A DNA stretch of 64,000 bases from Osmia lignaria lignaria (lineage: Eukaryota > Arthropoda > Insecta > Hymenoptera > Megachilidae), in NCBI RefSeq assembly GCF_051020975.1, contig NC_135033.1, positions 3,561,501-3,625,500 on the forward strand, in the 5' to 3' direction. Positions 1 to 10,727 of this stretch are shown here, piece by piece. Under the pieces are notes generated by a model. It did no database searches. It saw only the letters and a program-made list of their open reading frames with translations, and was not told where the DNA came from. A program made the position numbers and the translations under genes. Position 1 is the stretch's first letter, and each line of letters begins with the position of its first letter.

Positions 1-983
1 AATAAATTGCCATTTAGAGCGAGCTTGAGACCCGACAGTATTGAAAATTTTGTGTACACTTAACTGAAACTTTTTGAACCTCTTGTACGAAAGAATCCTT
101 TTCAAATTAGTCTAGTTGCTCCTTTTCTGAAACTCATAAAAGATTTGCAATAATTTTATTTTGTCGAATCACGTCAGACACTCTAGATTCCAAAATCAAT
201 CATTTGGCGCGATAAACTGAATAATTATCATGATTTATGATACATCTTAATTTCGTATTAGCGTTCGCAGTGTTTGTTCAATTCGTAATATCGATATTTA
301 ATGTTATTTGAACCGAATCATAATTCCGTGAAACAACTAACTCGTGTTTGGAATACGTAATACGTTTCAATTTTATAGTTTCTAATGAGTCTTAAGTTTC
401 TAATGTGTACACAGAATTAGTACAGCTGGGAATTTGTCTGGATTTCATAATGGTAGTTATTAGTATGCATAGGGTGTCCTAATTTCGTTGTAACAACGGC
501 AAATCTGTTATTTCTGAGTAGTATAGGTAAATGAGTAGACCTTCGCAGGAAGTAGTTCAAGTAGATCATAAATGAAATAACGTCCGAAATTATCGCATGG
601 CTCAATTAAATTTGAAAAATTTTCATTTTTAATTGCGAAAATTAAATCTAATATTAGAATGGTACGTTTAATTAGAATTTGAAATATCTGTTTTTCAAAC
701 AATGTATCATAATTAGAACTTCTTAATTAGAGAACACAGTATATTTTCAGTTAAATGCAAATGAATTAATTTTCAGTGGATAAAAATAATTACATTTTTT
801 AGGAGGTTCATCAATTTCGTTTAATTATTTATTTTAGTTTAATATTTTTATGTGTTATCTTAAACTTATATTTTGGTATATTTTTATTTACTATTCAGAA
901 CACAAATTCATTAAAATTTTTCGATAAAATATATTTGACTTACTATTACTTTTACAATATTTTTCAAACAACGTTATATACTG

Positions 984-1149
984 TAGTTCGGACTACGGAC
1001 CATGGAGAGAGGCCGAATTTAAATTTTACTCTGCTTCTCTAAAAATTATTCTTCCAATATGTGAAATTCTTTCGTTTAAATATTATAATACCCTTATATA
1101 TGTTTTGTAAGTTTTGATTTCGATTGACCCAGTCTCCGCTGTTCAAGGG
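984..1149. mobile_element. TTAA-flanked piggyBac-like MITE, left end decayed
   Basis: The right end reads CGCTGTTCAAGGG followed by TTAA at 1150-1153. The left part has the family motif GGACCATGG near 998. The same arrangement (GGWCCATGG inside one end, CGCTGTTCAAGGG at the other) recurs at 15212-15413, 35813-36125 and 57729-57934. The TTAA duplication with CCC...GGG ends is the hallmark of piggyBac. No coding capacity. Confidence 0.55.
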
Positions 1150-1889
1150 TTAATAGATGAACCATTTTCTTTCGAAGCATTAAAAGCATTACTTCTAAAA
1201 TTGGAGACAGTTCGAAGATAAAAAATTAAATTGATCGAAGGATTTTCTTTTCTAACATATACATACATACGTATTCAAGGTTTCGAAGTCGTATCATTTC
1301 TAGAAGTGGCTCTAAAGCTGGATCCTAGATTCTAAGGGCCACTGCGGCCAATTTCATCGTCGCTCGCTATTCTTGTGAATCGTGGAATTTGCGAGAGCAC
1401 TTCTGCGACAATTTCAACGCAGTAAGATAACGAACTATCAAATATTTGAAATTCGTGTTCAGCTTTCTCAATGCTATTCGTCCTTTCAACATTTTCAGAA
1501 GACTTTTATGCTACAATTGTTTTCTTGTATACTTTATTTGAAATTACATTACTTAGAGTATCCTATTTTTTTTAATTAGTTTGTTACAATATGTTTTCTG
1601 TGAAATAATTTTCCAAAATCTAAAACAATAAAAATAAAACTCAGCTTATGAAATTTTGAATTTGTTTCGTGTTATGAAATCTAAATATGTTATGGTGATT
1701 TACAAAAAACAAAATAACTAAATATCTTCTATCAAAAGTTCGAAAAATCTATATTCCAACAAAAAATCACAAACATGGTAGTAATCACTTTTTTTTTAGT
1801 TGGAAGATTTTTAGAGATTTCTAAGTCACTTTTGATTCCTTTCTTCAGAATATTCTACGTAAAAAAATATTGAGGTACAATGTCGAAAG

Positions 1890-2127
1890 CAGTGCCGGAT
1901 CAAGGGGAGGCCTAGGGAAGACTACAGCTCCGGATCCCGTTCTAAGCCTTTCATTTATTATGTCAAAAAATATTGGATGAAATTTTGCTTTTACTATTGT
2001 CTTACTTCTTTATAATTAAATATTATATTATTTAGAATAAATTTCAATTTTTGAACCAAGTTTGTCAACCAAGAGGGCCTTAAAAGACTTGAAAGTCCTG
2101 TCTCCTAGAAATCTTAATCTGATCCTG
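1890..2127. mobile_element. hAT-like non-autonomous element remnant
   Basis: Begins CAGTGCCGGATCAAGG and ends GATCTGATCCTG-like (ATCTGATCCTG). The right-hand ~100 bp is repeated in diverged form at 8411-8545. End sequences resemble the hAT-type families at 12650, 29839 and 45895. No clear target duplication remains, so this is an old copy. Confidence 0.4.
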
Positions 2128-2147
2128 CATAAGTCACATGTACTTAT

Positions 2148-3059
2148 AGTATTTTTCACGAGAGAGTACTAGTACGGATGAACGAATTTTGGTCTCGTCT
2201 GCGCATGTTGGCTCTGATTGGTTCTGCCACGCTCCGCTACCAAGGTAACGCGCAAGCGCCGTACGGCTGTATGTCGTGAGCCACGCTAGACAGGGGGTAT
2301 ATCGGGTGATTAGAAATTTATGGATTATTCACTAACTCTGTCCTATAATAAGCCGTTCCTATATTAGTACATTTTGTCCACCGTGTATATCGCGGATCGC
2401 AATGGAAGTAAATCATGGTGGGGTAGCGCTAGTGGTGGGGGAACTTTTTGAGCTCACAAGGGAACATCGGGGACTGATACACTCCGATTTTGATGAAACT
2501 TTGCATAAATATTTATTAGACCTGTTTATGAAGATAACTGTAATTCGTTGGTGCCCGTTTTTCACTTTGAGGGAGATATCAACCCTTTTATCCGAACCGC
2601 CCTTTCTATATACGTGCTTATAAATCGTAAACAACAAAAGATATCAAAAAATAATTGAAATAAAAGTTATACCGTTTCTTGAGGTCTATAAAGCTGCGTG
2701 TAAGTTTTTTTTGTAAATCATCCTTTTTGTAAAATTGAATTCCCCCTCCCCCTCTGTTTTGAAAAACTTCACACAGTTTTATAGACCTCAAAAAACGATA
2801 TAACTTTTATTTCAACTATTTTTTGATATCTTTTGTTGTTTACGATTTATAAGCACGTATATAGAAAGGGCAGTTCGGATAAAAGGGTTGATATCTCCCT
2901 CAAAGTGAAAAACGGGCACCAACGAATTACAGTTATCTTCATAAACAGGTCTAATAAATATTTATGCAAAGTTTCATAAAAATCGGAATGTATCAGTCCC
3001 CGATGTTCCCTAGTCAGTCGAGCTGCGCGAAACACTCGTACTCTCTCGTGAAAAATACT
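2148..3059. mobile_element. TIR element with AGTATTTTTCACGAGAGAGT ends, interrupted by a nested insertion
   Basis: Left end AGTATTTTTCACGAGAGAGT at 2148; the inverted copy ends at 3059. The flanking 6-mers are ACTTAT and ACACAT (4 of 6 identical). After removing the insertion at 2457-3013, the body matches, in reverse orientation, the element at 33976-34311 (shared block with TCCTATAATAAG and the CCATGATTTACTT motif). AGT-beginning ends and a possible 6-bp duplication recall Maverick/Polinton termini, but no Polinton genes are present, so this is only a suggestion. It would be a short non-autonomous derivative. Confidence 0.6.
2457..3013. mobile_element. 557-bp palindromic element, TCA target duplication, PIF/Harbinger-like
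   Basis: Two arms of more than 230 bp face each other around a centre near 2735. Both outer ends carry AGGGAACATCGGGGACTGAT. TCA flanks the element on both sides (2454-2456 and 3014-3016). A single arm of the same family lies at 26071-26300, preceded by TAA, and a related family at 58495-58923 is flanked by TTA. A TNA duplication suggests PIF/Harbinger. The arms contain an apparently conserved 50-residue frame (starting LTREHRGLIHSDF), which follows from repeat identity, not from coding. Confidence 0.7.
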
Positions 3060-3259
3060 ACACATTACTATTATTTTACTGATATTGTAGTGTCTGTATT
3101 CTACCATCTTTCTTTTACTATCACTGTTTTAATCTACATATGCAACTCGCTGTATAGCTACTTTAGTGAATTACTGCTTAAATATTCCTCACCACTATTT
3201 CAGTTTATGCTGCTATTACTCTCCAATCTCGCAATCTTTATATTACATCGATCTGTAGT

Positions 3260-3540
3260 TCTATGTTAACAAAAATTGTATAGTTCAACAAATGCGTAAT
3301 TTTATAGCGTTGTAATAATTCTGTGCTACCATAACTGTACAGTTTTATGGTTATACCTCAGTTTAGCGATTTTACAATTCTGCAATCTGATAGTTCTGCG
3401 GTTCAAGAATTTATAGCTTTGTAAATCTACAGTATTATGGTTTTACATTTTCCAGATTGCACGATTCTTCCAAGTTTCAGTTTTACGGTTTCCTAATGCT
3501 ACAATCTAACATTTTCAAACATCTAAAATTTCGTTATTCT
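3260..3540. repeat. Degenerate short-period pyrimidine-biased repeat
   Basis: Variants of TTCTGCAAT and GTTTTACGGTT recur every 8 to 14 bases with many substitutions and no fixed period. It resembles the complementary motif repeats at 6095-6415. Likely low-complexity sequence grown by slippage. Confidence 0.45.
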
Positions 3541-4264
3541 ATAATACCACAAGTTTGTACACTGCTTTATTCAAATACTTGAAAGTAATTAAATTGATTA
3601 AAACTATTAGATTTTAATTATTACTGTATTTTAGCCGCATTGAAATGTCTATTTTGTTTATTAATTTTTTAACATATGTACTCTTTATCTAAATTTTTCT
3701 ATCCTGCTTTGAAATAATTTTAAAGTTGTGTGGCATTAGTTGGCAAACGATTTGTTTCTACTAAAAATAATTTTAAAAAAACGAGATCAGAAGAAAATTC
3801 TTTTTCTATAAACTACTTAAAATATGGATTAAACTTTTTCTTATAAATGGTTGTTTTTCTTTATATAAGTTAGGGGATGCAACCCTTTAAGATCAAAGGA
3901 ATGCCTATAATATCGCCCTTTTATGACAAATAATTTTCCGTTGACTTCATTAAAAGATTTCTATTCATTCTCGAGATATGTAAAAAAAAAGGTTTTTCGG
4001 GCCTTAAATGAACCTTAAATGAACGAATTAGCACGTATAAAAAAATACATATCACAGAATGAAGAAAATTGGTGAGGAATACCTCGGATACTTTTCTTAT
4101 TAGTGCACGTACACTCGTCGACTTTTCAAATTCAATTTACTCGAAAACAAAAGTTCAAACAAAAAAAATGTATTCCTTTTTTGGCTCATTTATTTTTGTA
4201 GAATCACCCCCTGCCCAATTGTACTACTTGACCTAAGACACCCTGTATGTAATGCAGACTCGCG

Positions 4265-4545
4265 ATGAAATAATGCTTTCCCAGGAAAAATGGTGATGTG
4301 CCTGGTTCTCATCTTTCCCCGTAGACATTCCCGGGAAAAATAACAATGCAGGGGGAGGAGACCTCATACACATGGGAGGGTAGCTTTATCTCTTACGCGG
4401 AAGAAATTTGAACTGATATTTATTTATTATTCATACTTTCTTTCTAAATTACTTTTAAAATCAGTATCGTGGAAATCAAGATTTTGCATGTCCTTGCTTC
4501 CCCTCCATCGCTATTTTTCCCAGGAAAGCTTGATTTGATCACGGG
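4265..4545. mobile_element. Dispersed TIR family (TTTCCCAGGRAAAATGG ends), copy 1
   Basis: Opens with CTTTCCCAGGAAAAATGG and closes with CTATTTTTCCCAGGAAAGC, an imperfect inverted repeat. The core near 4441 (TTTCTAAATTACTTTTAAAA) is shared with copies at 16655, 36897, 48300 and 55505. Just upstream, CACCCTG/TA at 4239-4247 is an isolated end of a TA element. No coding capacity. Confidence 0.5.
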
Positions 4546-4629
4546 TGTATGTACACTTCTTTATATAAAATTTAAACGATTGTAAAAAGAAATATTGTCT
4601 GACAAAGGAAAAGCTTTACCTCTTACAAG

Positions 4630-5034
4630 TTAACACAGATATTCAGTGAACCAAAAAGAATTAAAAGGCAAGTCAACAAATCCATATTTTTGTTTGAATC
4701 TACGTTGAAAGGTACCATGAAGACTCGTTTTGAATTGTAAAGCAATTGTCAGGTGAAACGATTCCTTTGAGCAAGAAAAACTTGAATATTCATCCACAGA
4801 TTTATTTGCCCTGACGCGACGTATCTTTGAACAGTTGTGGTTGTTTGTGCTTGTCGAATCGAATTGCTTTCGATTTGCATCCATTAGTGATACGTCGAAC
4901 GTATCTAACATTGAACTAGTTCTCAGATCTTTTGGATTATTTGAAGGTAACATCTCTCTTCCGTCTGTTGAGCCGTTTGAATCTTGGATTTCCTTCGGAG
5001 AGATCTCACAGTTGAAACTTCGGACAATCTCGTT
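4630..5034 (-). other. Unrecognised open frame on the minus strand (134 codons open, 107 from first ATG)
   Basis: Reading the minus strand, a frame stays open from just after a TGA at 5035-5037 to a stop at 4630, with the first ATG at 4951-4953. The peptide is hydrophilic and of mixed composition (for example EIQDSNGSTDGRE, then MLPSNNPKDLRTSSMLDTFD and later RRVRANKSVDEYSSFSCS). That is unlike the Phe/Ile/Tyr-rich noise translated elsewhere in this AT-rich DNA. I recognise no domain, signal peptide or membrane segment. It lies between a decayed transposon (4265-4545) and the TIR element at 5101. It may be a captured or retroposed gene fragment, an exon of an antisense gene, or chance. Confidence 0.3.
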
Positions 5035-5100
5035 TCAAACGCCATGCGATCGTTTGTATCCCCATAATCCGGGTACAGTCAAGAGACAGTTACCGATATA

Positions 5101-5504
5101 CAGGGTCTACCATTTATCTCGGGACCCGTGTGCGCGCGAACTCATGAATGTGGCAACAGCGCTAAAATTTGATAGATGCGCCTTCTGTAAACCATTGCTG
5201 AAAGTATAATGTCATGTAGATTGCTCTGGGGAGCGATGTAAAAATCCCTAGAGTTAAGTTGGTAATCGACCGAACTCTGGTCCGAGATTCGATTAGGGAT
5301 ACGAGTATGCACGACGAGCAGTGGAACTTCGAGTCGGCTCGGCTCGGCTCGGCAAAACTCGGACGCGATCGACAGAGAAACAAACATACTCGTATCCCGA
5401 ATCGAATCTCGGACCAGGGTATCGCCGATCATGCCAAACGTTGTGCTGTTGCCACATTCATGAGTTCACGCGCGCACGGGTTCCTAGATAAATGGTAGAC
5501 CCTG
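5101..5504. mobile_element. 404-bp two-tier palindromic TA element, copy 1
   Basis: Flanked by TA on both sides (5099-5100, 5505-5506). The outer TIR begins CAGGGTCTACCATTTATCTC and runs through about 58 bases, ending near GTGGCAACAGCG. A second, inner palindrome (GGTCCGAGATTCGATT arms and a mirrored CATACTCGTATCCC) lies at about 5280-5412, around a GGCTC repeat. TA duplication suggests Tc1/mariner mobilisation. Other copies: 9150-10157, 11116-11524, 51679-52077. Apparent frames inside arise from the arms. Confidence 0.85.
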
Positions 5505-5510
5505 TATGTA

Positions 5511-5993
5511 CAGGTTGTTCAACAACTGGTGGACAATATTTTAAGGAGTGATTCTAGGGATTAAAATAAGACGAAAATCAAGAATAACAAAATAGCGTTT
5601 ACGGCTTTGTTTTCCAGTTATTAACGTTTAAAAATTCGAGTAAAAAGCGCCAGAAACCTGCAATCCGCTCAGCACCGACGACCAAACGTCACGTCGGCAG
5701 GGGTCGGTACAGTCATAACCAAGAATCTGCAGTACCGAGAAACAGAATAGCACGAGGTAAGTTTCTACTATTCAACGATTCTTGGTTATGACTGTACCGA
5801 CCCCTGCCGACGTGACGTTCGGTCGTCGGTGCTGAGCGGATTGCAGGTTTCTGGCGCTTTTTACTCGAATTTTTAAACGTTAATAACTGGAAAACAAAGC
5901 CGTAAATGCTATTTCGTTATTCTTGATTTTCGTCTTATTTTGATCCCTAGAATCACCCCTTAAAATATTGCCTACCTGTTCTCGAATACCCTG
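5511..5993. mobile_element. 483-bp palindromic TA element
   Basis: TA-flanked (5509-5510, 5994-5995). Long arms pair from the two ends inward: CGTAAAYGCTATTT-type sequence, AAAAGCGCCAGAAACCTGCA and its complement, and GTCGGCAGGGGTCGGTACAG and its complement. The spacer of about 50 bases is near 5725-5775. Only six bases (TATGTA) separate it from the element at 5101-5504, so the two inserted side by side at TA sites. Confidence 0.8.
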
Positions 5994-6094
5994 TATATAT
6001 GTTAATACATACAGTTGACCTCAAAAATGGAGTTCAGTTTTAGTATTACTATTAACCTATTATTTGTTAGAGATGGAAAATATATTATGTTGAA

Positions 6095-6415
6095 AATAGT
6101 ACCTTCCAAAATTCAAAAATTTTGGAATTTCCAATGTTTTGAGATTCCAAAATTCCAAAGTTCCATAGTTCAAAAATTTCGAAATTCCAAAGTTCAAAAA
6201 TTTACAAATTTCAGTTTTAAAATTTAAAATTTCCAAAATTCCAAGATTCCAAATCTCAAAATTCCATATTCCAAAGTTTCAGAATTCCAAAATTCTAACA
6301 TTCTAAAATTCTGGAAAATTTTTAATCCTGAAAATCTAATTTTCAAATTTCTAAATTCCACAGTTCTAACTTTGAAATTCTAAAGTTCTGATGTTCTAAC
6401 ATTCTGAAACTCAGT
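6095..6415. repeat. Degenerate AAATTCCAAA-type short-period repeat
   Basis: Dozens of imperfect units built on AAATTCCAAAGTTC, with a period near 8 to 10 bases. Smaller patches of the same motif occur at 43460-43560 and 53370-53450. The frame at 6015-6227 (PKFQSSIVQKFRNSKVQKF) is a product of this repeat, not a gene. Confidence 0.75.
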
Positions 6416-8410
6416 CGCTTTATGTTAATTTGTCTAGTGGGGGTCCTATTCGAAATGTATCTTGGACTTTACGAGCCCAAGGGGCTCTAGGATCCACTAA
6501 CGACGATGCATATTCCACACTACTAGCGTCGATGCATATTTGGTGCTGCATATTTTAGTAGCAGAATGTTTACATAGTAGAATATTCGGTAGGTTCTATC
6601 GTGCCTGATTATTCGGCTACTACTCTCGTACCGATATTGTCATTAGTCCCGAGAGGATCGACGGGTGGTGGAGTTTCGATGAAAAGCGAGTCTCCTTGAT
6701 AGTTGACCGGAACAATTAAATTGCTTTAACCCGTTGACCCAATTTATGCGAGGCTATTAATTGAACACATTAGAAGTTCAGGCAGCATCCTGTTTCTATT
6801 AGTTCCTGACCATTATCAGCATCTGCTAGGAATAATTAATTCACTGAACGACGGGGAACCGGAGACACAAGACAAAGGAAAGAAGCTTGCGGAGAACACG
6901 AGCCAAGCGTGTTTTGTTTCGAGCGTTTTGTGCGATCTGAAAGAGCGACAATTAAATTGCAACATCATTCTTGTCGAACAGCGCATCTTCTGTTATATTT
7001 TTTATCTCTACTTAGAATACGTCGGTGTATACGTAAAGCTTGAAAAATTAATGATACGAGTTCTTGAAGAGTCTTCATTGTGTAATGACCCTCAAAAAGA
7101 GTAATTTTTTGAAATTTTTTAAAAGAAATTAATGCAGCTTTTTAATTATTGAACTTCATAAATATGTTCTAATGCATTTTACAAATATTCAAAATTTTTT
7201 TGATTCGAATAAAAATATTGATTTATTTAATAGTTATATCAGTTTCATGAATTTTTAAATTTTATACAAATTTTTCCTGTAAATAGGCAATTTACAATGT
7301 CAAAAGTTTGTATAAATACAGCATAAAATTTATTTAACCGCGTAAAATATTAATTTTCTTTTTTAGAATTAAATTTCTAAAGAGTTGAGAACTATGAAGA
7401 GAAACTCCGATTCGAATTCAGCGGAGAGAACTATTTATCGAGTAAATATAATAATTTGTATACATCAAGTTTGTGATGCGTTTCGAACAATATTTAGTAT
7501 CTACCGAATGAGATGAATTTCATTCGTGATGTGGTTAACCATCTAACCACATACAACAATACGTTTTCCTATCCAACACAATGAATTCGATTAAAGTTAC
7601 GATAGTTTGGATGGATGTTTCGTGGTAAATCGGTCATTCAGGTGGTTGAACTGGCGTGCTATTGGTATCTAGAAGTGTTAATTAAGACTACCAACAATTA
7701 ACTGTAACATCGCAAAAGATTTACATCATTTCTAGTTAACAGAATATTCAATGATTAATAAAAATTTCTCCTACTTCTCGCTTAACATTTAATGGTGTAA
7801 TATTTTACTAAAAAATTGGTGAAAATTATTGTTATATTTTAATTACATTTTAGTTATGTAATTGACCATTTCCTTTGGGAATCACAAGTGCGGGTTGACT
7901 CCCTATTCCTTAAAGAAATTTAAATCGTATTTTTTAATATTTTTGAAAATTTTCAAAAACGGTGTAAGGGTGGCTACAACATTGGGCAAACTTTCGGGGG
8001 TGGGGGATTTTCCATCTATTACACCCAAAAGTTCCAGAGTTTGCATTCTATTATAAGTTTGCAAATTGTGTGGACAATTGCTATTGCAAAAATAAATTCT
8101 TTTCTCTTAATTTTTATGAATCATCATTATATGTACAGTGATATAAGTGCCTATAACTATATAGCTAATGGAGATTTGTATAATTATATAATGATAATGT
8201 AATGCTTTTTCATAATGAAGATTTGACGATATAATAATTTTTCCATTGTTTTATGATGATGATTTAGAAAATTTCAAACTTTGAAATCCACCACAATTTT
8301 GAAAATTTTGAATCTAATTGTTATTACAAAAATAAAACTATTTTTAAACTTTTAAATCATTAAATTATTAAAATATTTCTTTTCGATATTTCTCCTGCAA
8401 TGTTATTTAA

Positions 8411-8545
8411 TTATAGGTTATTATTTTTTTTTTAAATTAAATGTTTTACTTGGAATAAATTTTAATTTTCGAACCAAGCTTGTTAATCAAGAGGCTCCTC
8501 GATAGTTTTGTAGTCTCAGGTCTCAGAAATCTAAATCCGCTCCTG
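8411..8545. mobile_element. Right-end fragment of the hAT-like family seen at 1890-2127
   Basis: Matches 2000-2127 over its length, including GAACCAAGCTTGTTAATCAA versus GAACCAAGTTTGTCAACCAA, and ends AAATCCGCTCCTGC. No left end is found. It lies about 210 bases upstream of exon A. Confidence 0.45.
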
Positions 8546-8759
8546 CTTGAATTATTGTATTAAAAAATTTGCAATAGAAGGTGCGAAATATTCATCACTG
8601 AATACATTGTCATATTTCACTATTATATTGAAATTTTGTTGTAATCCTCTTAAATTTTTACCCTCTATTGTACATTTTTATTAAATCTGATTGAGCCTAT
8701 TACAGATGTCAACGTGTTTATCTACTCACTTTTTAAATGATAATTAAATGATTTTCCAG

Positions 8760-8980
8760 GTGGATCGTGCGGAGAACGAGGAGGGCCAGGGAGGGGGTGG
8801 TCTGTCGACGTCTTCGGCGGGCTGCAGCGGTGCTTCCGGTTCGAGGATGGGCCCTGGGCCCGATTCCGGTAGCAGTGCTCCCTCTTCCGCTCCCCACTCG
8901 CTGGCTACCTCGAGAGACGAGGAAGACGACGAAGACAAAGAAAGTAGTGGCAGACGTTCCAATGGTCACACAGGATCGCG
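8760..8980 (+). CDS. Cngl: CNG channel exon A: acidic, Gly/Ser-rich N-terminal cytoplasmic region
   Basis: Internal exon of the CNG channel gene. It lies between a TTTTCCAG acceptor and a consensus GTGAGT donor at 8981. It starts in phase 0 and holds 73 codons plus two bases (CG), so the last codon is split. The peptide begins VDRAENEEGQGGGG, continues as a Ser/Gly/Pro-rich stretch, and ends with an acidic run (DEEDDEDKES) and RRSNGHTGS. It is strongly GC-rich compared with flanking DNA. No domain is recognisable; disordered cytoplasmic N-termini like this are common in CNG channels. The split codon matches exon B (CG+G, Arg), so joining keeps the frame. An ATG at 8748 lies in frame just before the acceptor, but the AG and the phase match argue for a spliced start. 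Assignment to the channel rests on phase and strand. Confidence 0.7.
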
Positions 8981-9149
8981 GTGAGTGAATTCGATTTCTT
9001 CCTTTTGATGGACATTCGTGTACCCTAGACAATCCTTTTTAACCGGCACAGCACGCTTCCTTGTACGTCGAGTGATGAGCACTACACTCATCAAGATAAT
9101 TACTTCATAGTTTTTCTGTGTGTCAGCACAAAGAGAGTCGACGACTCTA

Positions 9150-10157
9150 CAGGGTCTACCATTTATCTCGGAACCCGTGTGCCTGCGAACTCATGAATGT
9201 GGCAACAGCGTTAAAATTCGATAGATGCGCCCTCTGCAAACCATTGCTGAAAGTATAATGTTATCTAGAGAGCTGTGGGGCGCGATATAAAAATCCCTAG
9301 AGTTAATAATCGACACAGCCGACTCTAGTACTAGCCATGCTGAACAACGTGGCAACACCGCTCACGTGACAATCGGAAGTCCTATTTTCAAAAACAGAGT
9401 CCTGTGCTCGGAATTGTAATTAACGTCTTTTTTTAATTAAAAGCTGTAGTAATATACACTATTTTGTGTTAATTATGTATAAACAATATATAAACGTTGC
9501 AACTATGGCAAATAGAAGTGATGTGGTAGTATAAAATTGTTATAAATGTGATATATATTTTGTGTACTCTCAAAGTAGTTTGGTGTTGTGAAGCATGATA
9601 TTTGAAATATTTACAGTGGTTTCAAGAAAATTTAGGTATGAAGCAAAATGAAACCATCTTTGGATCAAATTGAAACATTTAAGAATTGATGAACGTGTAT
9701 ATAAGTTAATGAAAACCTTGAAACAAGCGAAATTATTGGAACGAAACCAAAGAGGTTATGTGAAGTCCAGAGAGTAGTCGGGAGTCTGACGACGTTGATT
9801 GGCTGAGAGTCTGGGAGTCCGGGAGGCAGATAGAGTAGGGTAGGTGTTGATATATTCAGACCGGATTCCCGCGGTGTTGCCATTTTTACTTCAGCACGGC
9901 TAGTACTAGAGTCGGCTGTGTAATCGACCGAATTCTGGTCCGAGATTCGATTCGGGATCCGAGTATGCACGACGAGCAGTGGAACTTCGAGTCGGCTCGG
10001 CTCGGCAAAACTCGGGCGCGATCGGCAGAGAGACAAACATACTCGTATCCCGAATCGAATCTCGGACCAAAGTATCGCCGATCGTGCCAAACGTTGCGTT
10101 GTTGCCACATTCATGAGTTCACGCGCGCACGGGTTCCGAGATAAATAGTAGACCCTG
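9150..10157. mobile_element. Two-tier palindromic TA element, copy 2, split by a later insertion
   Basis: Outer ends and TA flanks (9148-9149, 10158-10159) are as in copy 1. The body is cut by 9314-9920; removing that and one 7-bp duplication gives about 394 bp, close to the other copies. The apparent 149-codon minus-strand frame ending near 9665 comes from this nest and is not a gene. Confidence 0.85.
9314..9920. mobile_element. 607-bp TIR element nested in copy 2
   Basis: Ends are CACAGCCGACTCTAGTACTA and its complement. TAATCGA occurs on both sides (9307-9313, 9921-9927); in uninterrupted copies this sequence is present once, so the duplication is direct evidence of insertion. The subterminal ACGTGGCAACACCGC / GCGGTGTTGCCAT pair extends the TIR. 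A 7-bp (possibly 8-bp) duplication would fit hAT, but the termini are not classical. Confidence 0.75.
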
Positions 10158-10164
10158 TATAAGG

Positions 10165-10330
10165 AGATTATTAGGGATATGTGAGTACCCGAAATTTCGG
10201 GTTCGATTCGAGTTTGGTAAAGTCGAAGGGGCTCGGATACTTGCCTGTTCGGGTGCTCGATACATTTCGACTTTACCCAACTCGATACGAGTGCTCAACC
10301 CTTATGGGTACCCGCACGTCTCTCGAGATT
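10165..10330. repeat. Imperfect inverted repeat rich in GGGTACCC/TCGAGT motifs
   Basis: GTGAGTACCCGAAATTTCGG on the left is answered by CTTATGGGTACCCGCACG on the right, with AAAGTCGAAGGGG and CATTTCGACTTT inside. Related in style to 50613-50919. Probably a small non-autonomous transposon; target duplication not resolved. Confidence 0.4.
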
Positions 10331-10727
10331 ATGTGTCATTCGGTGTGGATTCCACGTGTTGATTCACGTTGGAAGTTGGTACATAGGTTCGATTTATACT
10401 TCCTCATAGGTCTTTATTCGTTTCGTTTGATGTCTATTATATCCCGATAGGATAATTAATTATTGATTGAACGAAACTGGGTCTACAATAAACTAGAACT
10501 ATGAAACGTTTGTGTGGTACCTATACAATTGTAGTTGGACTGATTTATACTCAGAACATTAAAATGAAGATATTTAGGTACATGAAGTATGACTAGTAGA
10601 TAACGAGACTGATACTGTTGATTTCAATAAGAAAATTTATTTCAAGTTTATCACAGTCTTAATATTTATACACCTTTCATTGAAAATCGACTTTTGTTGC
10701 ATTTGTCTAGATTAAATTTAAGTACTA

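Larger units (their letters stand above)
1..8759 (+). other. Intron upstream of exon A (partial), AT-rich and repeat-laden
   Basis: No exon-like frame of the host gene is visible here. The sequence is AT-rich, with scattered transposon remnants (984-1149, 1890-2127, 2148-3059, 4265-4545, 5101-5504, 5511-5993, 8411-8545) and degenerate short-period repeats (3260-3540, 6095-6415). The block 6650-6990 has more balanced composition and no recognised repeat; it could be conserved non-coding sequence. 7000-8400 holds only AT-rich sequence. The intron ends with a weak pyrimidine tract and TTTTCCAG at 8759. That it is intron rather than intergenic sequence is inferred from the acceptor and the phase-0 start of exon A. 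Confidence 0.6.

Noticed and set aside
8748..8759. ATG in frame with exon A as a possible start codon
   Set aside because: It sits inside the splice acceptor sequence, and the phase of the junction supports a spliced exon. An alternative first exon cannot be excluded without transcripts.
9665..10114. 149-codon minus-strand frame
   Set aside because: Spans the junction of two nested MITEs; the same peptide words recur in other MITE copies.
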